Source: Leifsonia sp. C5G2 (lineage in GTDB: Bacteria; Actinomycetota; Actinomycetes; Actinomycetales; Microbacteriaceae). From it: 64,000 nt of DNA. Where the stretch lies: NCBI RefSeq assembly GCF_013359685.1, contig NZ_JABFMV010000014.1:1-64000 (forward strand), given 5' to 3'. The position numbers and the translations under genes are program-made. The notes below the pieces were generated by a model that was not told the origin of the DNA, did no database searches, and saw only the letters and a program-made list of their open reading frames with translations. Positions 15,293-23,119 of the stretch are shown here, piece after piece. Each line of letters begins with the position of its first letter. Within the stretch, counting starts at the first letter, position 1.

Positions 15293-15804
15293 CGGGCCGC
15301 GTCGAGCGACCGCAGGTACTCGGCGTTGCCGCGGACCGCGGCCTGGTAGCGCTGCAGATCGGGCGTCCGGATGCCGTCGACCGCGACCTCCATCAGCTCC
15401 GCCACCGCCGCATCGCTGCGGCCGGCGGCGTGCAGGGACAGCGCGTGCCAGACGCGCACCGACTCCGACTCCGGGAACTGCTCCAGCGCCCGGTCGAGCG
15501 CGGCGAGCGACTCGTCGAAGCGGCCGAGGTTGCGCAGGGTGCTGCCGTACTGCAGCAGGCAGCGGCGGAGGGTGTCGCCGCTGAGCCCCGCGTCGAGGGC
15601 CCGCTCGTAGAACCCGGCGGCCGTGTCCTCCTCACCCGCGGTGTCGTACGCGCCGCCGACCTCGTAGAGCACGTCCGGGTCGTCCGGGTGCTCCGCGAGC
15701 ACCTCGCGGAGGGCGTCGATCGTCGGCTGCATGTCGTCGCGGTCCCGCGCCTCGAAGAGCTCGCGCAGGCGCTGCAGCAGGGCGGGGTCGGTGGTAAGCG
15801 GCAT
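15289..15804 (-). CDS. Tetratricopeptide-repeat protein
   Basis: 171-aa all-helical protein. Repeated units with TPR spacing are visible: DPDVLYEVGGAYDTAGEEDTAAGFYERAL, GSTLRNLGRFDESLAALDRALEQFP and ALSLHAAGRSDAAVAELMEVA. The composition matches the TPR_5-type single-protein family found in Gram-positives (MQPTIDALREVL opening). Probably a protein-protein adaptor in the cytoplasm. Convergent with the TspO-like gene. Confidence 0.85.
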   Translation of the reverse strand: MPLTTDPALLQRLRELFEARDRDDMQPTIDALREVLAEHPDDPDVLYEVGGAYDTAGEEDTAAGFYERALDAGLSGDTLRRCLLQYGSTLRNLGRFDESLAALDRALEQFPESESVRVWHALSLHAAGRSDAAVAELMEVAVDGIRTPDLQRYQAAVRGNAEYLRSLDAAR

Positions 15805-15887
15805 CCGATCACCCTACTTGCCGCCGAAGCTCCGACGTTCCTGGCCGCCCCTGTCGCGTCCGGCGCCTCGCGCGTACGGTGCACGCC

Positions 15888-16184
15888 ATGAAGATCATCA
15901 TCTTTGCCGCAGGGGTCGCCGTCGGTTTCGTCATCGGTTCGCGTGCAGGGCGTGGCGCGTACGAGGATCTGCGCACCAAGTGGCGCGGGTTCGCGGACTC
16001 CGACACCGTGCAGCACGTGAAGGGCGACGTGAAGGACTTCGCCGGACACGCCGCGTCCGACGTGGGCGACAAGGTCAGCGAGACCGTCAGCAAGGTGACC
16101 GAGAAGGCGTCGGCCAAGATCGACGAGGTCACCGGCAAGGGCGGGAGCGGGTCCGGCTCCTCCGCTCCGGCGTCGGCGTCCTGA
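15888..16184 (+). CDS. YtxH-like small membrane-anchored protein
   Basis: 98-aa protein with a single N-terminal membrane segment ending in a glycine/arginine motif (IIIFAAGVAVGFVIGSRAGRG), the signature of YtxH-type stress proteins. It is followed by an amphipathic helical region with Val/Lys/Asp repeats (VKGDVKDFAGHAASDVGDKV and similar) and a Gly/Ser tail. Start ATG 15888; GTG 15879 is possible. Confidence 0.75.
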   Translation: MKIIIFAAGVAVGFVIGSRAGRGAYEDLRTKWRGFADSDTVQHVKGDVKDFAGHAASDVGDKVSETVSKVTEKASAKIDEVTGKGGSGSGSSAPASAS

Positions 16185-16185
16185 G

Positions 16186-16719
16186 TCAGGCCCCCTCGGG
16201 CGGGTGGGCCAGGAGGTCCACCCGCTCGCCGAGGTACGCGCCGAACTCGCGCGCCGCGTCGTCGCCCGCCGCCGCGCTCCAGCGCACGAGCGCTCGCCCG
16301 TCGCGCACGAACAGCGGGCCGGCCGACGAGCGCAGCGCCTCGGCCTCCAGCTCGATCGGCCGCGCGGCGAAGTTCACCGTCTCGCCGTCGCGGAAGCCGC
16401 CGCGCTGGGCCGCGGCCCGCAGCGCGCGCCGCTCCTCCACCGACCGCGCCAGGCCTTGAGGGCGTCCGGGAGGCGTCGCCCGCACCAGCGAGCCGGTCGC
16501 CCGCAGCACGCCATCCTGGTCCAGCAGGAAGACGCCGAGCCGCCAGACACTGCCGATCCTCCGCAGCGCCGGCTCCCGCCGGATGAACATGACGCGGCGG
16601 GCCGGGACGAGCTCGGCCAAGGCCTCCTGCCGCGCCCCTGCAGCGGCCAGCGTGTCGACCGCATCCCTCACGACGGCGTGGATGTGCGCGATCGCGTCCT
16701 CGTCCGTCCCGTCGTCCAC
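16186..16719 (-). CDS. Hypothetical protein
   Basis: 177-aa cytoplasmic protein without a recognised motif. Contains RRVMFIRREPALRRIGSVWRLGVFLLD and FAARPIELEAEALRSSAGPLF; predicted alpha/beta. Its end abuts the YtxH-like gene. Another small unknown gene lies 9 bp beyond its start on the same strand, so both may be co-transcribed. Confidence 0.65.
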   Translation of the reverse strand: MDDGTDEDAIAHIHAVVRDAVDTLAAAGARQEALAELVPARRVMFIRREPALRRIGSVWRLGVFLLDQDGVLRATGSLVRATPPGRPQGLARSVEERRALRAAAQRGGFRDGETVNFAARPIELEAEALRSSAGPLFVRDGRALVRWSAAAGDDAAREFGAYLGERVDLLAHPPEGA

Positions 16720-16728
16720 GGGACGAGC

Positions 16729-17007
16729 CTACGAGGCGGTCGCGGTGCGGATGGAGAACGAGTTGTCGTCGGTGACCAGCAGCAGCTCGACGCCGTCCCG
16801 GTGGCGGAGGACCACCAGCGCGGAGCCGTCGGTCGAGGCGACACGCTCCACCTGGTTGAGGAAGATGCGGGCCATCTCGTCGCTGACCCGGAAGTCCCGG
16901 CCGAGGGCGTGCACGATGTACCCCGATACGATCGGCGGCGGGCGGCGGAGTCCCGTCTCGCGCGCGAAGTCCTCGACGGGGGTCTGAAAATCGGGCGTCA
17001 TGGTCAT
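16729..17007 (-). CDS. Hypothetical protein
   Basis: 92-aa protein, MTMTPDFQTPVEDFARETG. Contains YIVHALGRDFRVSDEMARIFLNQVERV and a beta-rich C-terminus (ALVVLRHRDGVELLLVTDDNSFSI). No known family recognised. Divergent from the aldo/keto reductase gene (76-bp gap) and likely co-transcribed with the following hypothetical gene. Confidence 0.6.
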   Translation of the reverse strand: MTMTPDFQTPVEDFARETGLRRPPPIVSGYIVHALGRDFRVSDEMARIFLNQVERVASTDGSALVVLRHRDGVELLLVTDDNSFSIRTATAS

Positions 17008-17082
17008 CGCGGGGCTCCTTCTCTAGCATCACGCACGTTAGTCGCGGAAATCCGCGCCGCCAGGGGGTTGACGGGGGGTTAG

Positions 17083-18021
17083 ATGGAAGGCATGAAGACC
17101 TTCACCTTCCCCCGCACCGACATCGAGGCGTCGAACATCGTCCTCGGCCTCATGCGCATCTCCGACCTCGGCGACGAGGAGATCCGTACCCTGGTCCGCA
17201 CCGCACGCGACTCCGGGATCACCATGTTCGACCACGCCGACATCTACGGCGCCGAGCGTCACGGCTGCGAGCGCCGCTTCGGCGACGCGGGCGCCGTGCC
17301 CGCGGCCGAGCGGGACCAGGTCGTCATCCAGTCGAAGGTGGGCATCCGCGAGGGCTACTTCGACTTCTCCCGCGAGCACATCCTGCACTCGGTCGACGAG
17401 TCGTTGCAGGCCCTCCGGACCGACTACCTCGACATCCTGCTGCTGCACCGCCCGGACACCCTGGTCGAGCCCGACGAGGTCGCCCTCGCCTTCGACGAGC
17501 TGCAGAGCGCGGGCAAGGTGCGCGCCTTCGGCGTCTCCAACCAGACCCCCGGTCAGATCGAGCTGCTGCAGCGGTCGCTGTCGCAGCCGCTCATCGCCAA
17601 CCAGGTGCAGCTGAGCATCACGCACGCGCCGGTCATCGCCCAGGGAGTCGCCGCCAACATGGCCGGCCTCGACCAGTCGATCGACCGCGACAACGGCATC
17701 CTCGACTACGCGCGCCTGCACGACATCGTGCTCCAGGCCTGGTCGCCGTTCCAGAAGGGCTTCTTCGACGGCGTCTTCCTCGGCGACCGCGAGAACTTCG
17801 CAGAGCTCAATGACGCGATCGACGAGCTGGCCGAGAAGTACGACGTCACCCCGACGGCCATCGCCGTCGCGTGGATCACCCGCCACCCCGCCGGGATGCA
17901 GGTGGTGCTGGGCACCACGAACGCCCAGCGGGTGCGCGACTCGGCGGCCGGCTCGGACATCCCGCTGACCCGGCAGGAGTGGTACCGCCTCTTCACGACG
18001 GCGGGCCACACGCTTCCGTAA
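17083..18021 (+). CDS. Aldo/keto reductase
   Basis: NADPH-dependent aldo/keto reductase (YdhF-like), 312 aa. Visible family residues: catalytic FDHADIYGAE (Asp and Tyr), VIQSKVGI (Lys), LLLHRPD (His), RAFGVSNQTPGQIELLQ, and C-terminal PAGMQVVLGTTNAQRV for cofactor binding. Acts on small carbonyls in the cytoplasm. Start ATG 17083 has GGGGGG upstream; ATG 17092 is an in-frame alternative. Confidence 0.9.
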   Translation: MEGMKTFTFPRTDIEASNIVLGLMRISDLGDEEIRTLVRTARDSGITMFDHADIYGAERHGCERRFGDAGAVPAAERDQVVIQSKVGIREGYFDFSREHILHSVDESLQALRTDYLDILLLHRPDTLVEPDEVALAFDELQSAGKVRAFGVSNQTPGQIELLQRSLSQPLIANQVQLSITHAPVIAQGVAANMAGLDQSIDRDNGILDYARLHDIVLQAWSPFQKGFFDGVFLGDRENFAELNDAIDELAEKYDVTPTAIAVAWITRHPAGMQVVLGTTNAQRVRDSAAGSDIPLTRQEWYRLFTTAGHTLP

Positions 18022-18040
18022 GGGCCGCGGGGGCGCGCGC

Positions 18041-18340
18041 TCAGCCGGCGTTCTGCTGGAGCCGGCCGATCTCGGCTCGAGCGGCCTGGACCAGCTCCTC
18101 GTTGGTGTGCGCGTGCCCCCACAGTCCCCAGCCGCCCGGTGCGGCCTCCGTCAGCAGCACCCAGGTGCGGTCGCCGAGCGACGCGTCCCCTGCGGCCTCG
18201 GCGACCAGCGCGGTGAGCCGCTCGACGACCGCGAGCTGCTTCTCCCGATCGAGACCGCCGGCGTTGGTGAGCACCCGTCCGCTCGACCTGGTGGGCGAGT
18301 CGCTGCTGCAGCGGGCCCGGGAGCTCGACGGGGCGGGCAC
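18041..18340 (-). pseudogene. Truncated tautomerase-family gene
   Basis: The C-terminal 75 or so residues look like the end of a tautomerase-superfamily protein: LDREKQLAVVERLTALVAEAAG, then RTWVLLTEAAPGGWGLWGHAHTNEELVQAARAEI. The first about 25 residues are Ser/Arg-rich, unlike a tautomerase start, and lack the N-terminal catalytic proline strand. Homology seems to stop near 18275. Beyond that, plus-strand sequence looks like the end of a different gene. I read it as a broken gene. Confidence 0.55.
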
Positions 18341-18517
18341 GCCGTCTTAGTGCCTTTAGGAGTCTTTACTTCGTTCACATAAAGCTGCCTAAAGCAACCG
18401 ATCACGCCCGACCACGGGTATGCGGCCTTCACCGTCCCCGACTTCGACAAGTTCATGTTGCGGGCCGTCCCAGAGCTCGTCGTCCCTGAGGTGCAGCGAA
18501 GAAGACGCAAGAGCTGA
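18276..18517 (+). pseudogene. Two C-terminal gene remnants around an AT-richer island
   Basis: Plus-strand 18276-18350 reads as a plausible protein end (LDLVGESLLQRARELDGAG, stop TAG 18348). After an AT-rich stretch (18351-18397, containing CTTTAGG at 18354 and its complement CCTAAAG at 18388), 18383-18517 reads as another protein end (PITPDHGYAAFTVPDFDKFM, VVPEVQRRRRKS, stop TGA 18515). Neither has a start or enough length to be complete. Together with the broken tautomerase gene this looks like a scar of insertion and deletion. Confidence 0.45.
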
Positions 18518-18585
18518 CGAGTAGAGCGAACACCGGCGCGGCGGGCGACTGGATGCGGCGGACCGGCTGGGTTACGGTCGGAGGC

Positions 18586-19791
18586 GTGGACGACGAACGG
18601 GTGTCGCTGCTCAGCCGTTCGGCGATGCGGCTCTGGCTCGTCCACGTCGCCACGGTCCGCTCCCGGCTGGTGCGGCCCCTCGACGGGCGGCAGGCCTACG
18701 TCGCCGGGCGGAGACCGCTCCGCGTGCTGCTGGTGGGCTCCGGTCCCGTCATGGGCTGGGGCGTCGGCAGCTACGACCTTGCCCTTCCCGGCGCGATGGC
18801 GCGGGCGCTCGCCGCATCGACGGGGCGCGGAGCCGTGGTGGATGTCGTGCCGCATCCCTCGGCCGGTGTCCGGCGGCTGCGGCGCCTGGTCCACGCGGCC
18901 GAGCCGGGACGCTACGACGCGGTCGTGCTCAGCGGCGCGGTCGCCGATGCGGTGCGCATGGCGGAGCCGAAGGGCTGGCGGACCCGGCTGCACGCGTTGC
19001 TCGCGCAGACGGTCTCGGCGGGAACACGCACCGTGGTGTGGCTCGGCGCGCAGCCGATCCGCTCCATCCCCTCGTTCGACTCGAGGCCTGGGCAGGCCGC
19101 TCAGGATCATGCGGAGCGGCTGAACGGCATCGCACGGGAGGTCTGCGGCGAGGCGGGCGCGGTGTTCGTCCCGCTGTCCGGTCCGCCGCCCGGTGCAGCC
19201 GGCCGCCACCGCACGCCGAGCGACTACCTGCACTGGGCGCGGGAGATCGTGGATGCGCTCATCCCCGCCCTGCAGGAGCGGGTCGCGCCGAACCCGGCCG
19301 CGAGCGAAGGGTCCGACCGTGCCCAGGCGATCGCCCGCCTCAAGCTCGGCAGCCGGGGCGGCGACGCGCGACTCGACGGCATCGTCGGCACGGCGAAGCG
19401 CACCCTCGGGACCGAGATCGCGATGTTCACCGTGCTCGACGATGTGAAGGCGTGGCCGCTCGCCTCGGCGGGTGCGGTGCTCGATGAGATCCCGATCGAG
19501 CAGTCGGCGTGCATCCACACCATCCGGACGCCCGACGGGATGGTCGTGCCGAACGCCATCGAGGATCCGCGCTTCGCCGGCAGCGCGCTGGTCGCCGGCC
19601 CGGCCGGCCTCCGCTACTACGCGGGCTACCCGGTGGAGGCGCCGGACGGCACCCGGATCGGCGCCATCTGCGTCTTCGGCCGCACTCCACGCGAGCGCGC
19701 CGACGGCGAGGCCGACCTCGACGTGCTGCGCGAGCTCGCGCTGCTCGCCCAGCGGGAGCTGTGGCGGTTCGCACCCGCCGCGGACGACTGA
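18586..19791 (+). CDS. SGNH-hydrolase-like domain fused to a GAF domain
   Basis: About 401 aa. Residues about 35-235 resemble an SGNH/GDSL-type fold: VLLVGSGPVMGWGVGSYD, then YDAVVLSGAVADAV, and RTVVWLGAQPIRSIPSF, with SDYLHWAREIVDALIP at the end where the catalytic DxxH normally lies. Residues about 250-400 form a GAF domain (LDGIVGTAKRTLGTEIAMFTVLDD, YYAGYPVEAPDGTRIGAICVFG). The canonical GDSL serine block is altered (GSGPVMGWG), so catalysis is doubtful. Start uncertain: ATG 18553 or GTG 18586. Confidence 0.7.
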   Translation: MDDERVSLLSRSAMRLWLVHVATVRSRLVRPLDGRQAYVAGRRPLRVLLVGSGPVMGWGVGSYDLALPGAMARALAASTGRGAVVDVVPHPSAGVRRLRRLVHAAEPGRYDAVVLSGAVADAVRMAEPKGWRTRLHALLAQTVSAGTRTVVWLGAQPIRSIPSFDSRPGQAAQDHAERLNGIAREVCGEAGAVFVPLSGPPPGAAGRHRTPSDYLHWAREIVDALIPALQERVAPNPAASEGSDRAQAIARLKLGSRGGDARLDGIVGTAKRTLGTEIAMFTVLDDVKAWPLASAGAVLDEIPIEQSACIHTIRTPDGMVVPNAIEDPRFAGSALVAGPAGLRYYAGYPVEAPDGTRIGAICVFGRTPRERADGEADLDVLRELALLAQRELWRFAPAADD

Positions 19792-19795
19792 CGCG

Positions 19796-20719
19796 TCAGC
19801 TCCCCAGCGCGGTGAGCAGGCGGCCGAGCGAGCCGCCGAGACCCCAGCGCTCGGACAGGGCTTCGAGCGCGGCGCGCTGCTCGCCGGTCGGCACGGGGAG
19901 GGCCGCGTCGACCTCGGGAAGCGGGAGGTCGCGGACCACCTCGACGACGCGCGGAGCGACTGCCAGGTAGTCGGTCGCCGCCGCGAACCGAGCGCGCGCC
20001 GCCGGCTTCATGCCGCTCCCGGAATCCTCCGCCGCGGCGACGATCCCCGCGAGGTCGCCGTATTCGGCCAGCAGCGCCGCTGCCGTCTTCTCGCCGATGC
20101 CCGCCACGCCAGGCAGCCCGTCGGACGTGTCGCCCCGCATCGCCGCGAAATCGGCGTACTGGTCGGCTCGGACGCCGTACTTGCGCTCCAGGGACTCGCT
20201 CGTCACCACCTCGAGGTTGCTCATGCCGCGGGCGGTATACACGATACGAACGTCGCGCTCGTCGTCCGCCAGCTGGAACAGATCCCGGTCTCCGGTGACG
20301 ACGTCGACCGCGTGCGGGGTGACGGTGGCGAGGGTCCCGATCACGTCGTCGGCCTCGTGCTCGGCGGCTCCGACGACGGCGATTCCAACCGCGTCGAGCA
20401 CCTCGCGGATGATCGGCACCTGGGCGACCAGCGCCTCCGGAGTCTCCTCCACGTCCACCCCGCCCGGCACGAGCGTCGCGACGCGGTGCGCCTTGTAGCT
20501 CGGGATGAGCTCGACCCGCCAGGCCGGGCGCCAGTCGTCGTCCCAGCAGGCGACGAGCCGCTCGGGCCGATAGTCGGTGACCAGCTTGGCGATGATGTCG
20601 AGGAACCCGCGGACCGCGTTCACCGGGGTCCCGTCCGGCGCCTTCACCGTGTCGGGCACGCCGTAGAACGCGCGGAAGTAGAGGGAGGCGCTGTCGAGCA
20701 GCATCGTTCTGCCGGTCAC
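19796..20719 (-). CDS. 5'-3' exonuclease / flap endonuclease-like
   Basis: 307-aa nuclease homologous to the N-terminal domain of DNA polymerase I. Acidic metal-site clusters: MLLDSASLYFRAFYG, ACWDDDWRPAWR, SYKAHR, EADDVIGTLA and VVTGDRDLFQLAD, followed by the helix-3-turn-helix DNA-binding segment GDTSDGLPGVAGIGEKTAAALL. Removes RNA primers or flaps in replication and repair. Stand-alone form common in actinobacteria. The end lies 4 bp from the convergent GAF gene. Confidence 0.92.
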   Translation of the reverse strand: MTGRTMLLDSASLYFRAFYGVPDTVKAPDGTPVNAVRGFLDIIAKLVTDYRPERLVACWDDDWRPAWRVELIPSYKAHRVATLVPGGVDVEETPEALVAQVPIIREVLDAVGIAVVGAAEHEADDVIGTLATVTPHAVDVVTGDRDLFQLADDERDVRIVYTARGMSNLEVVTSESLERKYGVRADQYADFAAMRGDTSDGLPGVAGIGEKTAAALLAEYGDLAGIVAAAEDSGSGMKPAARARFAAATDYLAVAPRVVEVVRDLPLPEVDAALPVPTGEQRAALEALSERWGLGGSLGRLLTALGS

Positions 20720-20795
20720 GCACCCGATCCTGCCACGTCAGGGGGGAGGCCGGAATGCTTCCTGCCGGGGACCGCAGGGCGCTAGGGTCTGCTGC

Positions 20796-21245
20796 ATGGC
20801 CGGAACCGTCGTCGTCGAGCGCACCGCCCGCATCCGGGCCACCCCGGAGCAGCTGGTGCCCCTCATCTCGCGCCTGCCCGAGTGGACGCAGTGGTCGCCG
20901 TGGGAGGACCTCGACCCCGACCTGCGCCGTGAGTACAGCGGCGAACCGGGCGAGGTCGGCTCCGCCTACACCTGGTCGGGAAACCGCAAGGCCGGCGCGG
21001 GCGAGATGCGGATCACCGCGGTCGACCCGGACGGCGTCGGCATCCACCTCGACTTCACCAGGCCTTTCCGCTCGTCGAACGAGCTGCGGTTCGTGCTCGA
21101 GCCGGAGGGGGACTCGACCCGTGTCACCTGGAGGATGGAGACCCCTCAGAAGCTGTACACGCGGTTCGTCAACCTGGACAAGCTGATCGGCGGCGACTTC
21201 GAGAAGGGCCTGCGCAAGCTGACCCAGGTCGTCGAGGCGCCGTGA
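20796..21245 (+). CDS. SRPBCC (START-like) family protein
   Basis: 149-aa polyketide-cyclase/dehydrase-like fold. Typical pattern: VVVERTARIRATPEQLVPLISRLPEWTQWSPWE at the start, then EMRITAVDPDGVGIHLDF, RFVLEPEGDSTRVTWRM, and a long C-terminal helix ending GDFEKGLRKL. Such proteins bind small hydrophobic ligands; no particular ligand is suggested. Followed at 16 bp by a NUDIX gene on the same strand. Confidence 0.85.
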   Translation: MAGTVVVERTARIRATPEQLVPLISRLPEWTQWSPWEDLDPDLRREYSGEPGEVGSAYTWSGNRKAGAGEMRITAVDPDGVGIHLDFTRPFRSSNELRFVLEPEGDSTRVTWRMETPQKLYTRFVNLDKLIGGDFEKGLRKLTQVVEAP

Positions 21246-21261
21246 CCGCTAGCGTGGACGG

Positions 21262-21666
21262 GTGACAGCCGCCCCCATCGTCGTCTCCGCCGTCGCCGTG
21301 GTGCGCGACCGCACGGTGCTCATGGTCACCGCGCGCGACCGCGACGTCTACTACATGCCGGGCGGCAAGGTGGATGCGGGCGAGACCGCCGCGCAGGCAG
21401 CCGCGCGCGAGGCGTTCGAGGAGGTCTCGCTGCAGCTCGACCCGGACGGCCTGGAGGAGCTCTTCGAGGTGCGGACGCAGGCGCACGGCGAGCCGGAGGG
21501 GCGTCAGGTGCACATGCGCGTGTTCCGGGCGCGGACCGCAGACGACCCGGTGCCGTCGGCGGAGGTCGGCGCGGTGCACTGGACGACGAGCGCCGACGCG
21601 GACCGCTGCCCGCCCGCTGGCACGGAGGTGCTCCGCAGGCTGGTCGACCTCGGCCTGATCGACTGA
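21262..21666 (+). CDS. NUDIX hydrolase
   Basis: 134-aa nucleoside-diphosphate-X hydrolase. The NUDIX box is GGKVDAGETAAQAAAREAFEEVSL (about residues 34-56, reading GxxxxGE...REAFEEVSL), where the usual Gly after EEx is Ser. The rest of the fold (VAVVRDRTVLMVTARDRDVYYMPGG) is typical of house-cleaning or ADP-ribose-like NUDIX proteins. GTG start with the coding region beginning TAAPIVVSA. Substrate unknown. Confidence 0.85.
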   Translation: MTAAPIVVSAVAVVRDRTVLMVTARDRDVYYMPGGKVDAGETAAQAAAREAFEEVSLQLDPDGLEELFEVRTQAHGEPEGRQVHMRVFRARTADDPVPSAEVGAVHWTTSADADRCPPAGTEVLRRLVDLGLID

Positions 21667-21741
21667 CCGACCAGGCCGCCGGGCGCCGCGCCTCCCGCAT
21701 GAGGGCTGGCGCGCGTGGCCCAGCGGGACCAGTGTGGTGTC

Positions 21742-22962
21742 ATGGCGCACACCCATGAGTTCCGCTTCTCGGGAAACGACGACTTCGACTTCGAGATCCG
21801 CACGACGATAGGCCAGGCGTTCAGCGGCGCGGCCGACATCGGCGAGGTGCTCGCCGCCGTCCAGGGCGTCGGCGACAACGACTACGACGGCTGGTTCCGC
21901 GCCTGGCTGGGCCTCGGCGATCGCATCGCGGCGCAGGCGGACGCCTCGGCGAGGGCCGGGCACTCTGTCAGCGCGGCGAGCGCGTACCTGCGGGCGGCCT
22001 CCTACTACGCGACCGCGGTGAACGCCGTGGCCTCGCTGGCGAGCGAGGACGAGCTGCTGCCGACCTTCCGCAAGCACCGGGCTGCGTGGGACGCCTGGGT
22101 GGACGCGGTCGACCTCGACATCGCCAGCGTCGCCATCCCGTACCAGGACACCATGTTGCCCGGTTACCTCTTCCGTTCGCCGGGAGTCGCAGCGGAGGCC
22201 GCGTCCCGGCCGCTGCTCGTCGTCGTGAACGGCAGCGACGGCGCGCTCACCAGCCTGTGGTCCTCCGCCGTCTCCGGCGCCCTCCGGCGCGGTTACGACG
22301 CCCTGGTCTTCGACGGGCCCGGGCAGCAGTCGATGCTGTTCGAGCGCGGCGTCCCCTTCCGGCCCGACTGGGAGGCCGTGCTCACGCCGGTGCTCGACTT
22401 CGCGCTCGCGCAGCCGAGGGTGGACGCGGACCGCGTCGCGCTCTACGGCATCAGCCAGGCGGGCTACTGGGTGCCACGGGCTCTCGCCTTCGAGCACCGC
22501 TTCGCCGCCGCGGTCGCCGACCCGGGCGTCGTCGACGTCTCCACCTCCTGGACGGACCACCTGCCCGGCAACATGCGGAAGCTGCTCGACGAGGGCGACG
22601 ACGCGAAGTTCGACCGCGACATGGAGCTGGGCATGAAGTTCTCGCACGAGCTCGCGAACACCTGGCGGTTCCGGGCGAGGCCGTACGGCACGACCGGCTA
22701 CGCCGAGACCCTCAGGGCCGTGCTGCAGTACTCGGTCGAGCAGGTGGCCGGACGGATAACGACGCCACTGCTGATCACCGACCCGGAGCACGAGCAGTTC
22801 TGGCCGGGCCAGTCGGAGCGGCTCGCCGCACTCACGCCGTCCGTCTCCACGCTCGTCCGCTTCACCGAGGCCGAGGGCGCCGACTTCCACGTCCAGCCGC
22901 TCGCCCGCGCGCTGACCGAGCAGCGGATGTTCGACTGGCTGGACGAGCGCCTCGGCCGCTGA
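21742..22962 (+). CDS. Alpha/beta hydrolase (FrsA / pseudooxynicotine-hydrolase-like)
   Basis: 406-aa two-domain hydrolase. Residues 1-110 form a helical cap-like domain (YLRAASYYATAVNAVAS); residues about 140-400 form the alpha/beta fold. Catalytic triad candidates: Ser in GISQAGYW, Asp in LLITDPEHEQFW, His in GADFHVQPLAR. The layout fits FrsA-like/DUF1100 hydrolases that cleave C-C or ester bonds. Start ATG 21742; an in-frame ATG at 21715 would add nine residues. Substrate unknown. Confidence 0.85.
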   Translation: MAHTHEFRFSGNDDFDFEIRTTIGQAFSGAADIGEVLAAVQGVGDNDYDGWFRAWLGLGDRIAAQADASARAGHSVSAASAYLRAASYYATAVNAVASLASEDELLPTFRKHRAAWDAWVDAVDLDIASVAIPYQDTMLPGYLFRSPGVAAEAASRPLLVVVNGSDGALTSLWSSAVSGALRRGYDALVFDGPGQQSMLFERGVPFRPDWEAVLTPVLDFALAQPRVDADRVALYGISQAGYWVPRALAFEHRFAAAVADPGVVDVSTSWTDHLPGNMRKLLDEGDDAKFDRDMELGMKFSHELANTWRFRARPYGTTGYAETLRAVLQYSVEQVAGRITTPLLITDPEHEQFWPGQSERLAALTPSVSTLVRFTEAEGADFHVQPLARALTEQRMFDWLDERLGR

Positions 22963-23011
22963 CCCGCGGAGGGCCGTTGCCGATGTCGGCGGCCTGCGGT
23001 TGGATGCTGCC

Positions 23012-23119
23012 ATGCGGATCCGACGCGAGATGGTCGTCTTCGACACCGCCGACATCGAGGGCGAGGTCCACGCGGACCCGTCCGGGCATCCGTTCTGTCT
23101 CTGCTGGGAGTCCGCATGA
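23012..23119 (+). pseudogene. Internally deleted VOC (glyoxalase-like) gene remnant
   Basis: A 35-codon open frame reads MRIRREMVVFDTADIEGEVHAD... and ends PSGHPFCLCWESA. The first part is the usual beginning of Glyoxalase_6-type VOC proteins (MVVFDTADL) and the last part their usual end (ADPxGHPFCLCW). About 80-90 central residues are missing, joined in frame. The stop overlaps the next gene's start (ATGA). Probably a deletion remnant kept open by chance. Confidence 0.6.

Noticed and set aside
18351-18397. Phage attachment site or integrase gene
   Set aside because: AT-rich composition and a short inverted repeat are present, but there is no tRNA end, no direct repeat pair and no convincing integrase motif in this window.
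22963-23011. An alternative ATG frame starting at 22983 upstream of the NmrA-like gene
   Set aside because: It continues out of frame through the NmrA-like gene with Arg-rich sequence; the 23012 frame matches VOC protein ends and is the better reading.
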